Origin: Rickettsiales bacterium
Lineage (GTDB): Bacteria; Pseudomonadota; Alphaproteobacteria; Rickettsiales; Rickettsiaceae
Direction of reading: 5' to 3'
Assembly: GCA_947508155.1 (NCBI GenBank)
Contig: CANNRM010000009.1
Coordinates: 1 to 10,149, forward strand
DNA length: 10,149 nucleotides
Position 1 is the stretch's first letter. The number at the start of each line of letters is the position of its first letter. Made by a program: the position numbers and the translations under genes. The notes beneath the pieces are model-generated. The model made no database searches. It was not told the origin of the DNA and saw only the letters and a program-made list of their open reading frames with translations. This document shows positions 1 through 6,811 of this stretch, in pieces.

Positions 1-255
1 GGACCTGTTCCCACAGTGCTTGTGGAGCTTTTTCCAACACGCGTAAGACTTACTGGAGTCGCATTATCATACAATGTTTCAGCAGCCCTTTTTGGCGGCA
101 CAGCACCTATGATGGCAATGTTACTTCAAAGATGGCTGAATGATAAATTTGCTATAGCATATTATATCATTGCACTTGCGATTGGCACTATATTGGTGCT
201 TAGGTTTTATCGTGAGAGTTATAAGAAGTCATTGATTGACGGCGAGACAATGTAA
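1..255 (+). CDS. MFS metabolite/proton symporter, C-terminal end (partial)
   Basis: This is the last 84 residues of a transporter whose start lies left of the window; the frame is open from base 1 (GPVPTVLVELFP...). The segment 'ELFPTRVRLTGVALSYN' followed by 'ALFGGTAP' is characteristic of the ProP-like metabolite/H+ symporter family in the major facilitator superfamily. These inner-membrane proteins take up compatible solutes or organic acids with protons, and Rickettsiales genomes often carry many paralogues. The visible part contains the family motif near the penultimate helices, one clear hydrophobic helix (FAIAYYIIALAIGTILVLRF), and a short charged cytoplasmic tail ending in GETM. The substrate cannot be told from this fragment. 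An internal GTG at 16 is not a real start, because the conserved sequence continues upstream of it. Confidence 0.88.
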   Translation, partial: GPVPTVLVELFPTRVRLTGVALSYNVSAALFGGTAPMMAMLLQRWLNDKFAIAYYIIALAIGTILVLRFYRESYKKSLIDGETM

Positions 256-282
256 GTACAGCAACGTAGTCATAGTTTATCC

Positions 283-354
283 GTCATCCTTAAGCATAGC
301 TCCGGGATCTCAGGAATTTATCCGTCATCCCGGACTTTGATCCGGGATCCAGTT
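283..354 (+). repeat. Two direct copies of a GTCATCCCGG-type intergenic palindrome
   Basis: The copy at 324-354 contains the perfect 8-bp stem ATCCCGGA/TCCGGGAT (327-334 and 341-348) with a 6-base loop. The copy at 283-310 starts with the same GTCATCC and ends with TCCGGGATCT, but its left arm has decayed and no longer pairs. Repeats of this shape are widespread in intergenic DNA of alphaproteobacteria. No coding potential is seen here. Confidence 0.75.
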
Positions 355-382
355 CTTTCAAACCTAAAGTCCTCTGATTTAC

Positions 383-448
383 TGCATTATAGGTAATATT
401 GATAGAAAAGTGAGATTGGCCACGTCGCTCCGCTCCTCTCAATGACGC
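383..448 (+). repeat. Half copy of the MITE-like element found at 8370-8504
   Basis: This stretch aligns with 8439-8504 with only a few substitutions and one extra G: a TGCATTA-AGGTAATATT core, then AAGTGAGATTG, CCACGTCGCT, CGCTCCTC and CAATGACGC. The matching left terminal arm, seen at 8370-8414 in the other copy, is absent here. Its place is taken by the GTCATCCCGG-type repeat. This is therefore a truncated or recombined copy. Confidence 0.75.
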
Positions 449-500
449 TCTTGGTCTGTTTTCTCAAAATTTTACACCCAAAAAAGCAATAGATTTTTAT

Positions 501-530
501 AACTGGGCCCCGGGTCAAGCCCGGGGTGAC
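501..530 (-). repeat. Inverted copy of the GTCATCCCGG-type palindrome
   Basis: Read on the minus strand this begins GTCACCCCGGG and ends CCCAGTT, which aligns with the plus-strand copy at 324-354 at about 25 of 31 positions. It has its own 7-bp stem, CCCCGGG/CCCGGGG (508-514 and 520-526), around the loop TCAAG. Together with 324-354 it brackets the half element at 383-448, giving a nested, roughly 200-bp composite. No T-run follows, so a terminator role is not supported. Confidence 0.7.
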
Positions 531-608
531 GTGTGTAGTTTTACTTCGTGGTTTGAGAGTTTTTTTATTGTGGTATTAGTGAGGAGTAGATGAAGTGGTA
601 TAAATAAT

Positions 609-630
609 GGAGACTCAACTCAACGTCTCC
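609..630 (+). promoter_or_regulatory. Hairpin directly upstream of the terminase ribosome binding site
   Basis: GGAGAC (609-614) and GTCTCC (625-630) form a perfect 6-bp stem around a 10-base loop. The Shine-Dalgarno-like AGGA (631-634) follows immediately, six bases before the ATG at 641. Such a stem could influence ribosome access or mRNA stability. A chance palindrome is also possible at this size. Confidence 0.4.
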
Positions 631-640
631 AGGAATCACC

Positions 641-2038
641 ATGACAAAACCACTCCTTTCATCCATCCTACGTCAAGACTTTGCAAGCTTCATAGGCAAG
701 GTTTTCTCAACCATAAACCCCGGCATAGGATACGAACATAATTGGCATATAGAACTCATGGCCGATTATCTTTTATCTGTTGAAACAGGCGATATAAAAC
801 GCCTCATCATAAATATTCCACCTCGCGCACTTAAATCCGTATGTGTCAGCGTTGCATGGCCAGCCTGGATTCTTGGGCATGACCCAACAAAACGCATCAT
901 GGTTGCAAGTTATGCACAAAGCCTCAGTATAAAACATTCCCTAGATACACGCTTAGTTATGAATTCAGAGTGGTATATTGAGCTATTTCCACATACTAAA
1001 CTAAGCAAAAAACACAATCTCAAATCCAAATTCATGACCACAGAACATGGATTTCGTATGGCAACTTCAGTGGGTGGGATGTCCACAGGTGAGGGGGGTG
1101 ATATCCTCATCATTGACGATCCACATAACCCAAGTCATATACATTCCCCTAAACGTAGACAAACTGTTGTGGAATGGTATGAGCAAACTTTTTCTAGTCG
1201 CTTAAATAATAAGAAAAAAGGTTCTATAGTGCTTGTAATGCAACGCTTGCATGAGGAAGATTTATGTGGATATTTACTTAAAAATGCACCAAAAGCATGG
1301 CATCTTTTAAAACTTCCAGTGTCTGCTGATGAGCATATTACATATCAATCTGGCAAGCATATTTATCAATATATGCCGGGAAATAGCCTACATAGCGACC
1401 GTTATAACGAAAGTATTTTGGATAAAATTCGCGAAGAAATGGGGCGCGATAATTTCGCTGCACAATATATGCAAACGCCTATTCCTTTATCAAATTCTAT
1501 TTTGAATTACGATGATATTTGCTGGTATGAAAAACTTGATCAAGAACCGGATTATATAATACAAAGCTGGGATACTGCTATTAAAACTTCAGAACACAGC
1601 GACTATAGCGTATGCACAACATGGGCGATTGTAGGTGAGAATTATTATTTGATAGATATGATACGTAAAAAAATGGCATATCCCGAACTGAAAAACAAAG
1701 TACGAGCTTTATATGAAAATTTTGCAACAAAAATTCTTCTTATTGAAGACAAAGGAAGCGGACAATCTATCATTCAGGACCTACGTTCAGAAGGAATTGG
1801 ATCTATTGTTGCTATTAAACCAAAATTCGACAAGATCACACGTTTTGCAAGTGTCGTCCCGCTATTTCAAGCAAGCATAGTAAAACTACCTAAATATCTT
1901 GATAATGTCGCTTTGAAGGAGCTCACAACATTTCCAAATGTGACTCACGATGACATTGTCGATTCCGTGAGTCAGTTTTTGGGATATATGAAGATGAATG
2001 GTAGGAAGAAAGATGGGGTGAGGATAAGGATGGCTTAA
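641..2038 (+). CDS. Phage terminase large subunit (solitary)
   Basis: A 465-residue packaging ATPase/nuclease of the kind that drives DNA into phage or gene-transfer-agent heads. The ATPase half shows a Walker A-like NIPPRALKS (58-66), which departs from the common PPR-x-GKS pattern but keeps the KS pair. It also shows a Walker B ILIIDDP (155-161) and a coupling motif IVLVMQRLHEEDL (196-208). The nuclease half shows the expected acidic residues: D311 in SWDTA, E369/D370 in LLIEDKGSG, and D437, D438 and D441 in THDDIVDS, as in RNase H-like terminase nucleases. The length is normal for the family and the reading frame is intact. AGGA sits six bases before the ATG. No small terminase, portal, protease or capsid gene is adjacent, so this is not part of a recognisable prophage here. 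It may be a domesticated remnant, or part of a dispersed gene-transfer-agent-like set. Its function in this cell is unknown. Confidence 0.9.
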   Translation: MTKPLLSSILRQDFASFIGKVFSTINPGIGYEHNWHIELMADYLLSVETGDIKRLIINIPPRALKSVCVSVAWPAWILGHDPTKRIMVASYAQSLSIKHSLDTRLVMNSEWYIELFPHTKLSKKHNLKSKFMTTEHGFRMATSVGGMSTGEGGDILIIDDPHNPSHIHSPKRRQTVVEWYEQTFSSRLNNKKKGSIVLVMQRLHEEDLCGYLLKNAPKAWHLLKLPVSADEHITYQSGKHIYQYMPGNSLHSDRYNESILDKIREEMGRDNFAAQYMQTPIPLSNSILNYDDICWYEKLDQEPDYIIQSWDTAIKTSEHSDYSVCTTWAIVGENYYLIDMIRKKMAYPELKNKVRALYENFATKILLIEDKGSGQSIIQDLRSEGIGSIVAIKPKFDKITRFASVVPLFQASIVKLPKYLDNVALKELTTFPNVTHDDIVDSVSQFLGYMKMNGRKKDGVRIRMA

Positions 2039-2418
2039 TGACTCCTCAAAGAACTATTGCTAGAGCCTTGAGATAAAGATGTTGTTGTAGGCGTGGATGG
2101 AGAACGAGGAGGGGAAACTGACTTATCTTCTCCAACAACTAAATCATGCAAATTTGGCAATGGAGGTGGTAGTGGTGGCGTTGGTGTAAGAGATGTAGAA
2201 TCTAATATAGCTGCACCCAATTTTGCTACACTACGTTTTATCGAGCCAAATGTACTACTCAAACGTTTTTGCGGTGATATTTGTGGAATATTGTCTGATA
2301 AATGCGTAGTCACTATTTTCATATTTGAAAATTTTTGAGTAGAATCTATAAATTGCTGAAACTCCTTTGGATGATTTAAGATCATTTCAGGATATATGAT
2401 ATTTATTTGCTTTTCCAA
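2035..2418 (-). pseudogene. Frameshifted proline/serine-rich C-terminal part of the ClpA-linked unknown protein
   Basis: A 127-codon frame that begins inside the end of the upstream 345-residue frame, displaced by +1. Its only early start is a TTG at 2418. That TTG has no Shine-Dalgarno sequence (ACTCC lies upstream) and an in-frame TAA two codons before it. Removing one base in the TTTT or AAAA run of 2409-2422 would join the two frames smoothly (...EFLTPLEKQINIIYPEM...). I therefore read this as the C-terminal continuation of the upstream protein after a one-base insertion, not as an independent gene. Residues 1-70 look globular. The rest is low complexity: TPTPPLPPPLP, then SPPRSPSTPTTTS and a Ser/Asn tail ending in LRSH. 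Its stop codon shares the TTAA with the terminase stop. A sequencing error, true decay or recoding cannot be told apart from this sequence alone. Confidence 0.55.
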
Positions 2419-3424
2419 AAGGAGTTAAAAATTCCGCTTTGTCTTGTTTGGACAAAGAATCCACTTTAGACAAGATCGTTGTAAAAAATTTTTCCTTGGC
2501 CTTAAATACATCATTTGATAAGATTCCAGGAACTTCATTGTGACAGATAATATCATTTATATGCTCAGCAATCCCTAATAGTGCCTTTGGTGACAATGGA
2601 ATATTGCGAATAGCCATATTATCTAGCATAGCATTACAATGTAAGATATCCCTACAAGCTATATCTGCTATAATATTTTTTGACTCTGCCACAAACCCAA
2701 GAACTTCCCTTACATCTTCCTTAGATGATTTTGGATTTACTGCATCAAGTAGCTTTGCTGAACCTATTACATATAATTGGTTATCTCTTGCTTGCCTGAT
2801 ATCTGCATTTACACCAGTGTTAGTTACAATCGCTTCTGGTGGAACAGATTTTCGTATAGCATCTACAGCCTTTGAATCACCAGATACAACAAGATATGCA
2901 GGTATATTAAGCTTCATATCATTATCTAAAGATAGGTCTTGTGGAACATCCTTCAAGTCAACCACCAAAGATAATTGAACTTTCCCTAATGCCTTACCCT
3001 CTACATTAGATTGATCCATTAAGTCGTATGACATACTACTAACAAATTTGACACTACCATCGTCTTGTATAGAAAGAGAGCGAAACACATTCCCTGTATC
3101 ATTACTATTGCGCAATGCAATAGGCTGGTCTGAATCTTGGTTTAATACTGTGCCAACCTCAATCATTGGAATACCACCGCCACCTAGACCTTGCTGACCT
3201 ATAAGCAATACGTAATTCATTTGCCCAGGCGAAATACCATCAAACTTGCGTAACGCTTCTAAAGAATTAATTTGTTTTATTCTTCCATGATCATTAACTG
3301 CCATGCCGCCACGCTTCATATCTGCAGCTAACTGCTTCTCATCAAATATTGGTGGTTTGAGCAATGCCCCCAAATTATCATTACCTTGGGCATTTCTACA
3401 ATCAACTACAACTTCAGCACTCAT
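2387..3424 (-). CDS. Unrecognised protein encoded directly downstream of clpA
   Basis: A 345-residue protein that I do not recognise. It starts with ATG 12 bases after the clpA stop on the same strand, so it is almost surely co-transcribed with clpA. A weak GGGA lies upstream of the start. No signal peptide, membrane helix or known catalytic motif is visible. Features include a glycine-rich turn IGQQGLGGGG (75-84), a probable beta-rich middle (about 110-222, with SLSIQDDGSVKFVSSMSYD and LSLVVDLKDV), and a more helical, Cys/His-containing region (about 235-330, including CRDILHC and IICHNEV). The last ten residues (FGKANKYHIS) are probably an out-of-frame end. The natural protein likely continued into the 2418-2035 frame for about 470 residues in total. 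The ClpA linkage invites the idea of an adaptor or substrate, but nothing in the sequence proves it. A secreted effector is another possibility. Confidence 0.65.
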   Translation of the reverse strand: MSAEVVVDCRNAQGNDNLGALLKPPIFDEKQLAADMKRGGMAVNDHGRIKQINSLEALRKFDGISPGQMNYVLLIGQQGLGGGGIPMIEVGTVLNQDSDQPIALRNSNDTGNVFRSLSIQDDGSVKFVSSMSYDLMDQSNVEGKALGKVQLSLVVDLKDVPQDLSLDNDMKLNIPAYLVVSGDSKAVDAIRKSVPPEAIVTNTGVNADIRQARDNQLYVIGSAKLLDAVNPKSSKEDVREVLGFVAESKNIIADIACRDILHCNAMLDNMAIRNIPLSPKALLGIAEHINDIICHNEVPGILSNDVFKAKEKFFTTILSKVDSLSKQDKAEFLTPFGKANKYHIS

Positions 3425-3436
3425 ATCATTTCCCGT

Positions 3437-5791
3437 TTAGCTTAAACTCTCAACCTTCTCACGCGCAACAACTTGTTTCGCACTTTTAAACTCAAATTTA
3501 ACTTCTCCACCACCATATCCAATAGAAACCTCTCCACCATTTTTGAGCTCACCAAACAAAATCGCATCCGCAATTTTTTGCTTCACCCAAATATCCATGA
3601 TCCTATCTAGCACACGTGCACCCTTATTAGAGCCAGAACATTGATCTGCAAGGTATTTGCGAATCTTGTTATCAGCATTCACAATAACCTTTTTATCAGC
3701 TAGTTGACGCGCTAACTCATCTATATTCTTATCAACGATTCTCCTAATTTCTTTGTCAGTAATAGGATTAAAGAAAATGATCTCATCTAATCTACCCCTA
3801 AATTCAGGGCTGAAAGTCTTATCAACAATCTCTTTAGTCACAGACAGCGCAGAATCCTCTGATGCTCCAAAACCTATAGAAGTTTTATGCATTTCGCTCG
3901 CGCCAGAATTACTCGTCATAATGACAATAGTATGAGCAAAATTAACGGACTTCCCGGTAGAATCAGTCAACTTTCCATGGTCCATAACTTGAAGTAGCAA
4001 ATTATATATATCAGGATTTGCTTTTTCTATTTCGTCCAGAAGAACAACGGCATATGGGTGTTTTGCAACATCTTCTGTTAATAACCCACCTTGTTCGAAT
4101 CCAACATATCCTGGAGGAGTTCCAACAAGCCTGGCAACAGAATGAGCCTCAGAATATTCCGACATATCATATCGTACTAATTCCATGCTACAAAAATGCG
4201 CAAGCTGCTTGGCAAGCTCAGTTTTCCCGACACCCGTTGGTCCAGTAAACAAATAACAACCAATAGGGCGACCTGAACGGCGCAATCCTGCCTTCGATAG
4301 CTTCACGCTAGTACATAAAGCATCAATTGCTTTATCTTGTCCATAGATAACAGATTTCAAATTCTTCTCAAGCGCTTTAAGTTTTGAAGCTTCGTCTGTA
4401 GCGATGACAACGGATGGAATATGAGAGATATCCGCAACAACCATCTCTATATCTTTATCAGTAATATGTTTGTTTTTATCTTTACCAATCTTCTTGCGAG
4501 ACCCAGCCTCATCGAGAAGATCTATCGCTTTATCAGGGAGATGCCTATCTGTAATGTATCTTTGCGACAAAGCAACGGCAGCAGTAATAGCTGAATCCTC
4601 ATAAATACACCCGTGATGTTCTGCATAATAATCCTTTAAGCCATTCAAAATATCTATCGTCTGCTCTTCTGTTGGTTCTTGTACAATAACCTTTTGGAAG
4701 CGCCTTACAAGAGCAGCATCTTTCTCGAAATTCTTATGATACTCTTGGAAAGTAGTTGCACCAATACATCTTATGTCGCCACGAGCAAGAGCAGGTTTGA
4801 GCAAGTTACTAGCATCAAGAGAGCCTGTTGTAGTGGACCCAGCACCTATTATATTATGTATTTCATCAATGAATAATATGGCATTTGGATCTTTCTTTAG
4901 TTCCTGCAAAATAGTTTTAATTCGTTCCTCAAAATCTCCTCTATATCTAGTGCCAGAAACTAAACTACCAAGATCTAATGCATATACTATTGCTTTCTGT
5001 AAAATCTCCGGAACATCTCCTTGCACAATACGAAATGCAAGACCTTCAGCTATTGCCGTTTTACCGACACCAGGCTCGCCAACTAAAATCACATTATTTT
5101 TTTGTCTTCTGCATAGAATTTCTATAGCACGTTGAATCTCAACTCCTCTCCCAATAAGATTGTCAATATCACCTTGCTCAGCCTGTTTGTTCAGGTTAAT
5201 GCAATGAGCTGAAATTACGCTATCAGAAGATTCACTAGATGATTGGTTATTTTCTAAAATACTTAGAATCTCTTTCTGCATTAATGTTGGTTTTTGAGAG
5301 GCTGGAGTAGGTTGTTGAGCTCTATCTTCTGTTTGTAGCTTTGTTGGTGCTACATCTTGAAAATAGTAAGAATGTTTTGTGATATAACTTACTACATCCG
5401 TACGAGACAAACCTCTTTCTCTAAGTGCGCGCACTGCATAAGACTCAGATTCAAAAAATAATTCCGCTAGAATATGCGCACCAGTAATGTCATCATGCCC
5501 CGTCGCATGGCCGTGAATTGCGGCTCTGTGTAATACGCGTTGAAAACCTGCTGTTGGCTTCGCTTCTTTTGCAGAAGCATTTACAAGCCCTCCAAGTTCA
5601 TATTTAAGATAGGAATCTAATTGGTTATATATACTTATTATATCTATATTATTGGCCTGAAGTACAGAGCAAGCATCTTCATTTTCTAGCAAAGCAAGAA
5701 GCAAATGTTCAAAAGTAGCATATTCATGTTGATAGCTATGCGCTATTACTAAAGATCTTGTTAATGTTGTTTCTAATGATTTGGAAAGCAT
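3437..5791 (-). CDS. clpA: ATP-dependent Clp protease ATP-binding subunit ClpA
   Basis: A 784-residue double-AAA+ unfoldase that feeds proteins into the ClpP peptidase in the cytoplasm. The N-terminal Clp repeat domain (about 1-145) begins MLSKSLETTLTRS and includes YATFEHLLLALLEN. The first ATPase has Walker A GEPGVGKT (238-245), Walker B ILFIDE (305-310) and GATTFQEYHK. The second has Walker A GPTGVGKT (517-524), Walker B VVLLDE (582-587) and a ClpP-docking IGF loop (639-641). There is no ClpB-type coiled-coil middle domain, so this is ClpA and not ClpB. I chose the ATG at 5791 because AGGA lies six bases upstream and the protein then begins like other ClpA proteins. A GTG at 5824 or ATG at 5818 would add 9-11 residues but lacks a good ribosome site. 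The adaptor gene clpS, often placed before clpA, is not present upstream. Confidence 0.96.
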   Translation of the reverse strand: MLSKSLETTLTRSLVIAHSYQHEYATFEHLLLALLENEDACSVLQANNIDIISIYNQLDSYLKYELGGLVNASAKEAKPTAGFQRVLHRAAIHGHATGHDDITGAHILAELFFESESYAVRALRERGLSRTDVVSYITKHSYYFQDVAPTKLQTEDRAQQPTPASQKPTLMQKEILSILENNQSSSESSDSVISAHCINLNKQAEQGDIDNLIGRGVEIQRAIEILCRRQKNNVILVGEPGVGKTAIAEGLAFRIVQGDVPEILQKAIVYALDLGSLVSGTRYRGDFEERIKTILQELKKDPNAILFIDEIHNIIGAGSTTTGSLDASNLLKPALARGDIRCIGATTFQEYHKNFEKDAALVRRFQKVIVQEPTEEQTIDILNGLKDYYAEHHGCIYEDSAITAAVALSQRYITDRHLPDKAIDLLDEAGSRKKIGKDKNKHITDKDIEMVVADISHIPSVVIATDEASKLKALEKNLKSVIYGQDKAIDALCTSVKLSKAGLRRSGRPIGCYLFTGPTGVGKTELAKQLAHFCSMELVRYDMSEYSEAHSVARLVGTPPGYVGFEQGGLLTEDVAKHPYAVVLLDEIEKANPDIYNLLLQVMDHGKLTDSTGKSVNFAHTIVIMTSNSGASEMHKTSIGFGASEDSALSVTKEIVDKTFSPEFRGRLDEIIFFNPITDKEIRRIVDKNIDELARQLADKKVIVNADNKIRKYLADQCSGSNKGARVLDRIMDIWVKQKIADAILFGELKNGGEVSIGYGGGEVKFEFKSAKQVVAREKVESLS

Positions 5792-5832
5792 AAAAAGTCC
5801 TGTTGTTTGAGAGTGCATACTCACTTAATTCC

Positions 5833-5862
5833 ATTCTAGAATGTTTTACTATACTTTCTCAA
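5833..5862 (-). promoter_or_regulatory. Candidate clpA promoter
   Basis: On the minus strand TTGAGA (5862-5857) and TAGAAT (5838-5833) are separated by 18 bases. Transcription would begin near 5826, leaving a leader of about 35 bases before the ATG at 5791. It would make the GTG at 5824 nearly leaderless, which favours the shorter start. The -10 lies inside the palindrome ATTCTAGAAT (5833-5842). This is inferred from sequence match only. Confidence 0.4.
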
Positions 5863-5941
5863 CCAGTTTGATGTTTTTTTGCAAAATCATTTGCTGGGTG
5901 TGGTAATAGTGTTTAAGTAATAATTTTTTTAAGAAAAACGC

Positions 5942-5970
5942 TTGCAAACTATGTGGTTTACGTGTAGAAT
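5942..5970 (+). promoter_or_regulatory. Candidate sigma70-type promoter of rpmI-rplT
   Basis: TTGCAA (5942-5947) and TAGAAT (5965-5970) are spaced by exactly 17 bases. It is the best promoter match between the divergent clpA and rpmI genes on the plus strand. It predicts a start near 5977 and an untranslated leader of about 127 bases. Confidence 0.55.
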
Positions 5971-5976
5971 GCATTC

Positions 5977-6103
5977 TTCTTAGACGTTAGAGTAACGTGG
6001 CCCTGGTATGCCTAACTTACTCTGCACTAAGGCGTTTTATCGATAACTAAGGCCCTGGAAAGCTACTTTCTGGTGCTTTAATAGAAATACCAATGAGGAA
6101 CAA
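5977..6103 (+). promoter_or_regulatory. Structured 5' leader of rpmI-rplT, possible L20 autoregulatory element
   Basis: The leader contains a 7-bp stem AGAGTAA/TTACTCT (5989-5995 and 6017-6023) and a short hairpin GAAAG-CTA-CTTTC (6058-6070). It also has two exact copies of GGCCCTGG (5999-6006 and 6051-6058), one in the loop of the first stem and one just before the second hairpin. In Escherichia coli and Bacillus subtilis, ribosomal protein L20 represses its operon by binding leader structures that mimic its 23S rRNA site. A similar role here is inferred from position and structure; I cannot confirm similarity to the known L20 leaders. It is not a tRNA and encodes no convincing peptide. Confidence 0.4.
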
Positions 6104-6304
6104 ATGCCAAAATTAAAAACAAAATCCGCTGTCAAAAAGCGTTTCAAAATTACGGCTTCCGGCAAAGTTAAAGCTGGTCAGGCTGGAAAACAACATATGA
6201 TGCGTCGTCGTACAAAGGCTCAACTTCGTAACCAAAGAGGTACCGAGGTTCTTTGCCCACAAGATGCAAAAAATATTATCAAGTTTTTCATGCCATATGG
6301 TTAA
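6104..6304 (+). CDS. rpmI: 50S ribosomal protein L35
   Basis: A complete 66-residue L35, part of the large ribosomal subunit. It begins [20 protein letters not shown], which is diagnostic, and continues with a basic stretch ([21 protein letters not shown]) that contacts 23S rRNA. The length matches the family (about 65 residues). GAGGA lies just upstream of the ATG. It is followed 19 bases later by rplT on the same strand, the usual bacterial gene pair. The infC gene, which often precedes rpmI, is absent; clpA is divergent here instead. Confidence 0.97.
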   Translation: MPKLKTKSAVKKRFKITASGKVKAGQAGKQHMMRRRTKAQLRNQRGTEVLCPQDAKNIIKFFMPYG

Positions 6305-6323
6305 TTAATTAAGGAGCGACAAA

Positions 6324-6677
6324 ATGACACGTACTACAGCTGGTAAAGTTACCAAACAAAGACATAAAAAGATTCTAAAACTTGCCAAAGGCTACCGCGG
6401 AAGAGCAAAGAATTGCTACCGTATTGCAATTGAGAAAGTTGAAAAGGCCTTACAATATGCTTATAGAGACAGAAAAACTCGTAAGCGTGATTTCAGAGGG
6501 CTTTGGATACAACGTATCAATGCAGCGGTGCGCGAGCATGGCATGATTTATTCACAATTCATCAATGGTCTCAAAAAGGCTTCTATTGAAATCGATAGAA
6601 AAGTTCTAGCTGACCTTGCTGTGCGCGACGCTGAGGCGTTCAAACACATCGTTGATCAAGTTAAAACAGCAGGCTAA
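6324..6677 (+). CDS. rplT: 50S ribosomal protein L20
   Basis: A complete 117-residue L20, needed early in assembly of the large subunit and not essential for peptide bond formation itself. The basic N-terminal extension ([22 protein letters not shown]) threads into 23S rRNA. It is followed by the conserved [22 protein letters not shown] and the globular C-terminal half ([24 protein letters not shown]). The C-terminal part is also the repressor domain in bacteria where L20 controls its own operon, which makes the structured leader upstream of rpmI relevant. AAGGAG (6311-6316) lies seven bases before the ATG. Confidence 0.97.
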   Translation: MTRTTAGKVTKQRHKKILKLAKGYRGRAKNCYRIAIEKVEKALQYAYRDRKTRKRDFRGLWIQRINAAVREHGMIYSQFINGLKKASIEIDRKVLADLAVRDAEAFKHIVDQVKTAG

Positions 6678-6690
6678 TCAACAGGTCAAA

Positions 6691-6802
6691 CATCACCCCG
6701 GAATTTGTATAACAATTCACCAGGGTAATGTCATCCCCGCCCCAGCCACGGAGTTTACCCTCGCGTAGGCGGGGGCGGGGGCGACAAAATGGGGGTGAAT
6801 TG
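6691..6802. repeat. GC-rich composite palindrome between convergent genes
   Basis: An outer inverted repeat CAATTCACC/GGTGAATTG (6713-6721 and 6794-6802) encloses an inner stem. The inner stem runs from GTCATCCCCGCCCC at 6730 to GGGGGCGGGGGCGAC at 6771-6785, pairing at about 13 of 15 positions. The inner part resembles the common CCCCGCCTACGCGGGGATGAC-type dispersed repeats of proteobacteria. Placed between rplT and the convergent lipase-like gene, it may stop transcription from both sides, but no T-run supports classical intrinsic termination. Confidence 0.65.
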
Positions 6803-6811
6803 ATATGAATC

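Noticed and set aside
283..530. CRISPR array
   Set aside because: The repeats are few, diverged, in mixed orientation and unevenly spaced, and no cas gene is present.
641..2038. Part of an intact prophage or gene-transfer-agent cluster
   Set aside because: Neighbours on both sides are transporter, repeat and clpA-operon sequences. No structural phage gene or attachment-site duplication is visible in the window.
2409..2422. Programmed -1 ribosomal frameshift site
   Set aside because: The second frame needs a +1 (or -2) shift, and no X-XXY-YYZ heptamer fits. A one-base indel in a short run is simpler.
4773..5135. Plus-strand open frame inside clpA, with similar antisense frames at 2604-2978, 910-1113 and 8578-8958
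   Set aside because: They lie wholly opposite well-supported or longer frames, lack ribosome sites and show no recognisable protein features.
5792..5824. Longer clpA start at GTG 5824 or ATG 5818
   Set aside because: No good ribosome site. The extra residues are not part of the ClpA N-domain, and the candidate promoter would leave almost no leader. The ATG at 5791 has AGGA at ideal spacing.
5977..6103. tRNA or small RNA gene before rpmI
   Set aside because: No cloverleaf, T-loop GTTCGA or acceptor stem could be formed. The position fits an mRNA leader better.
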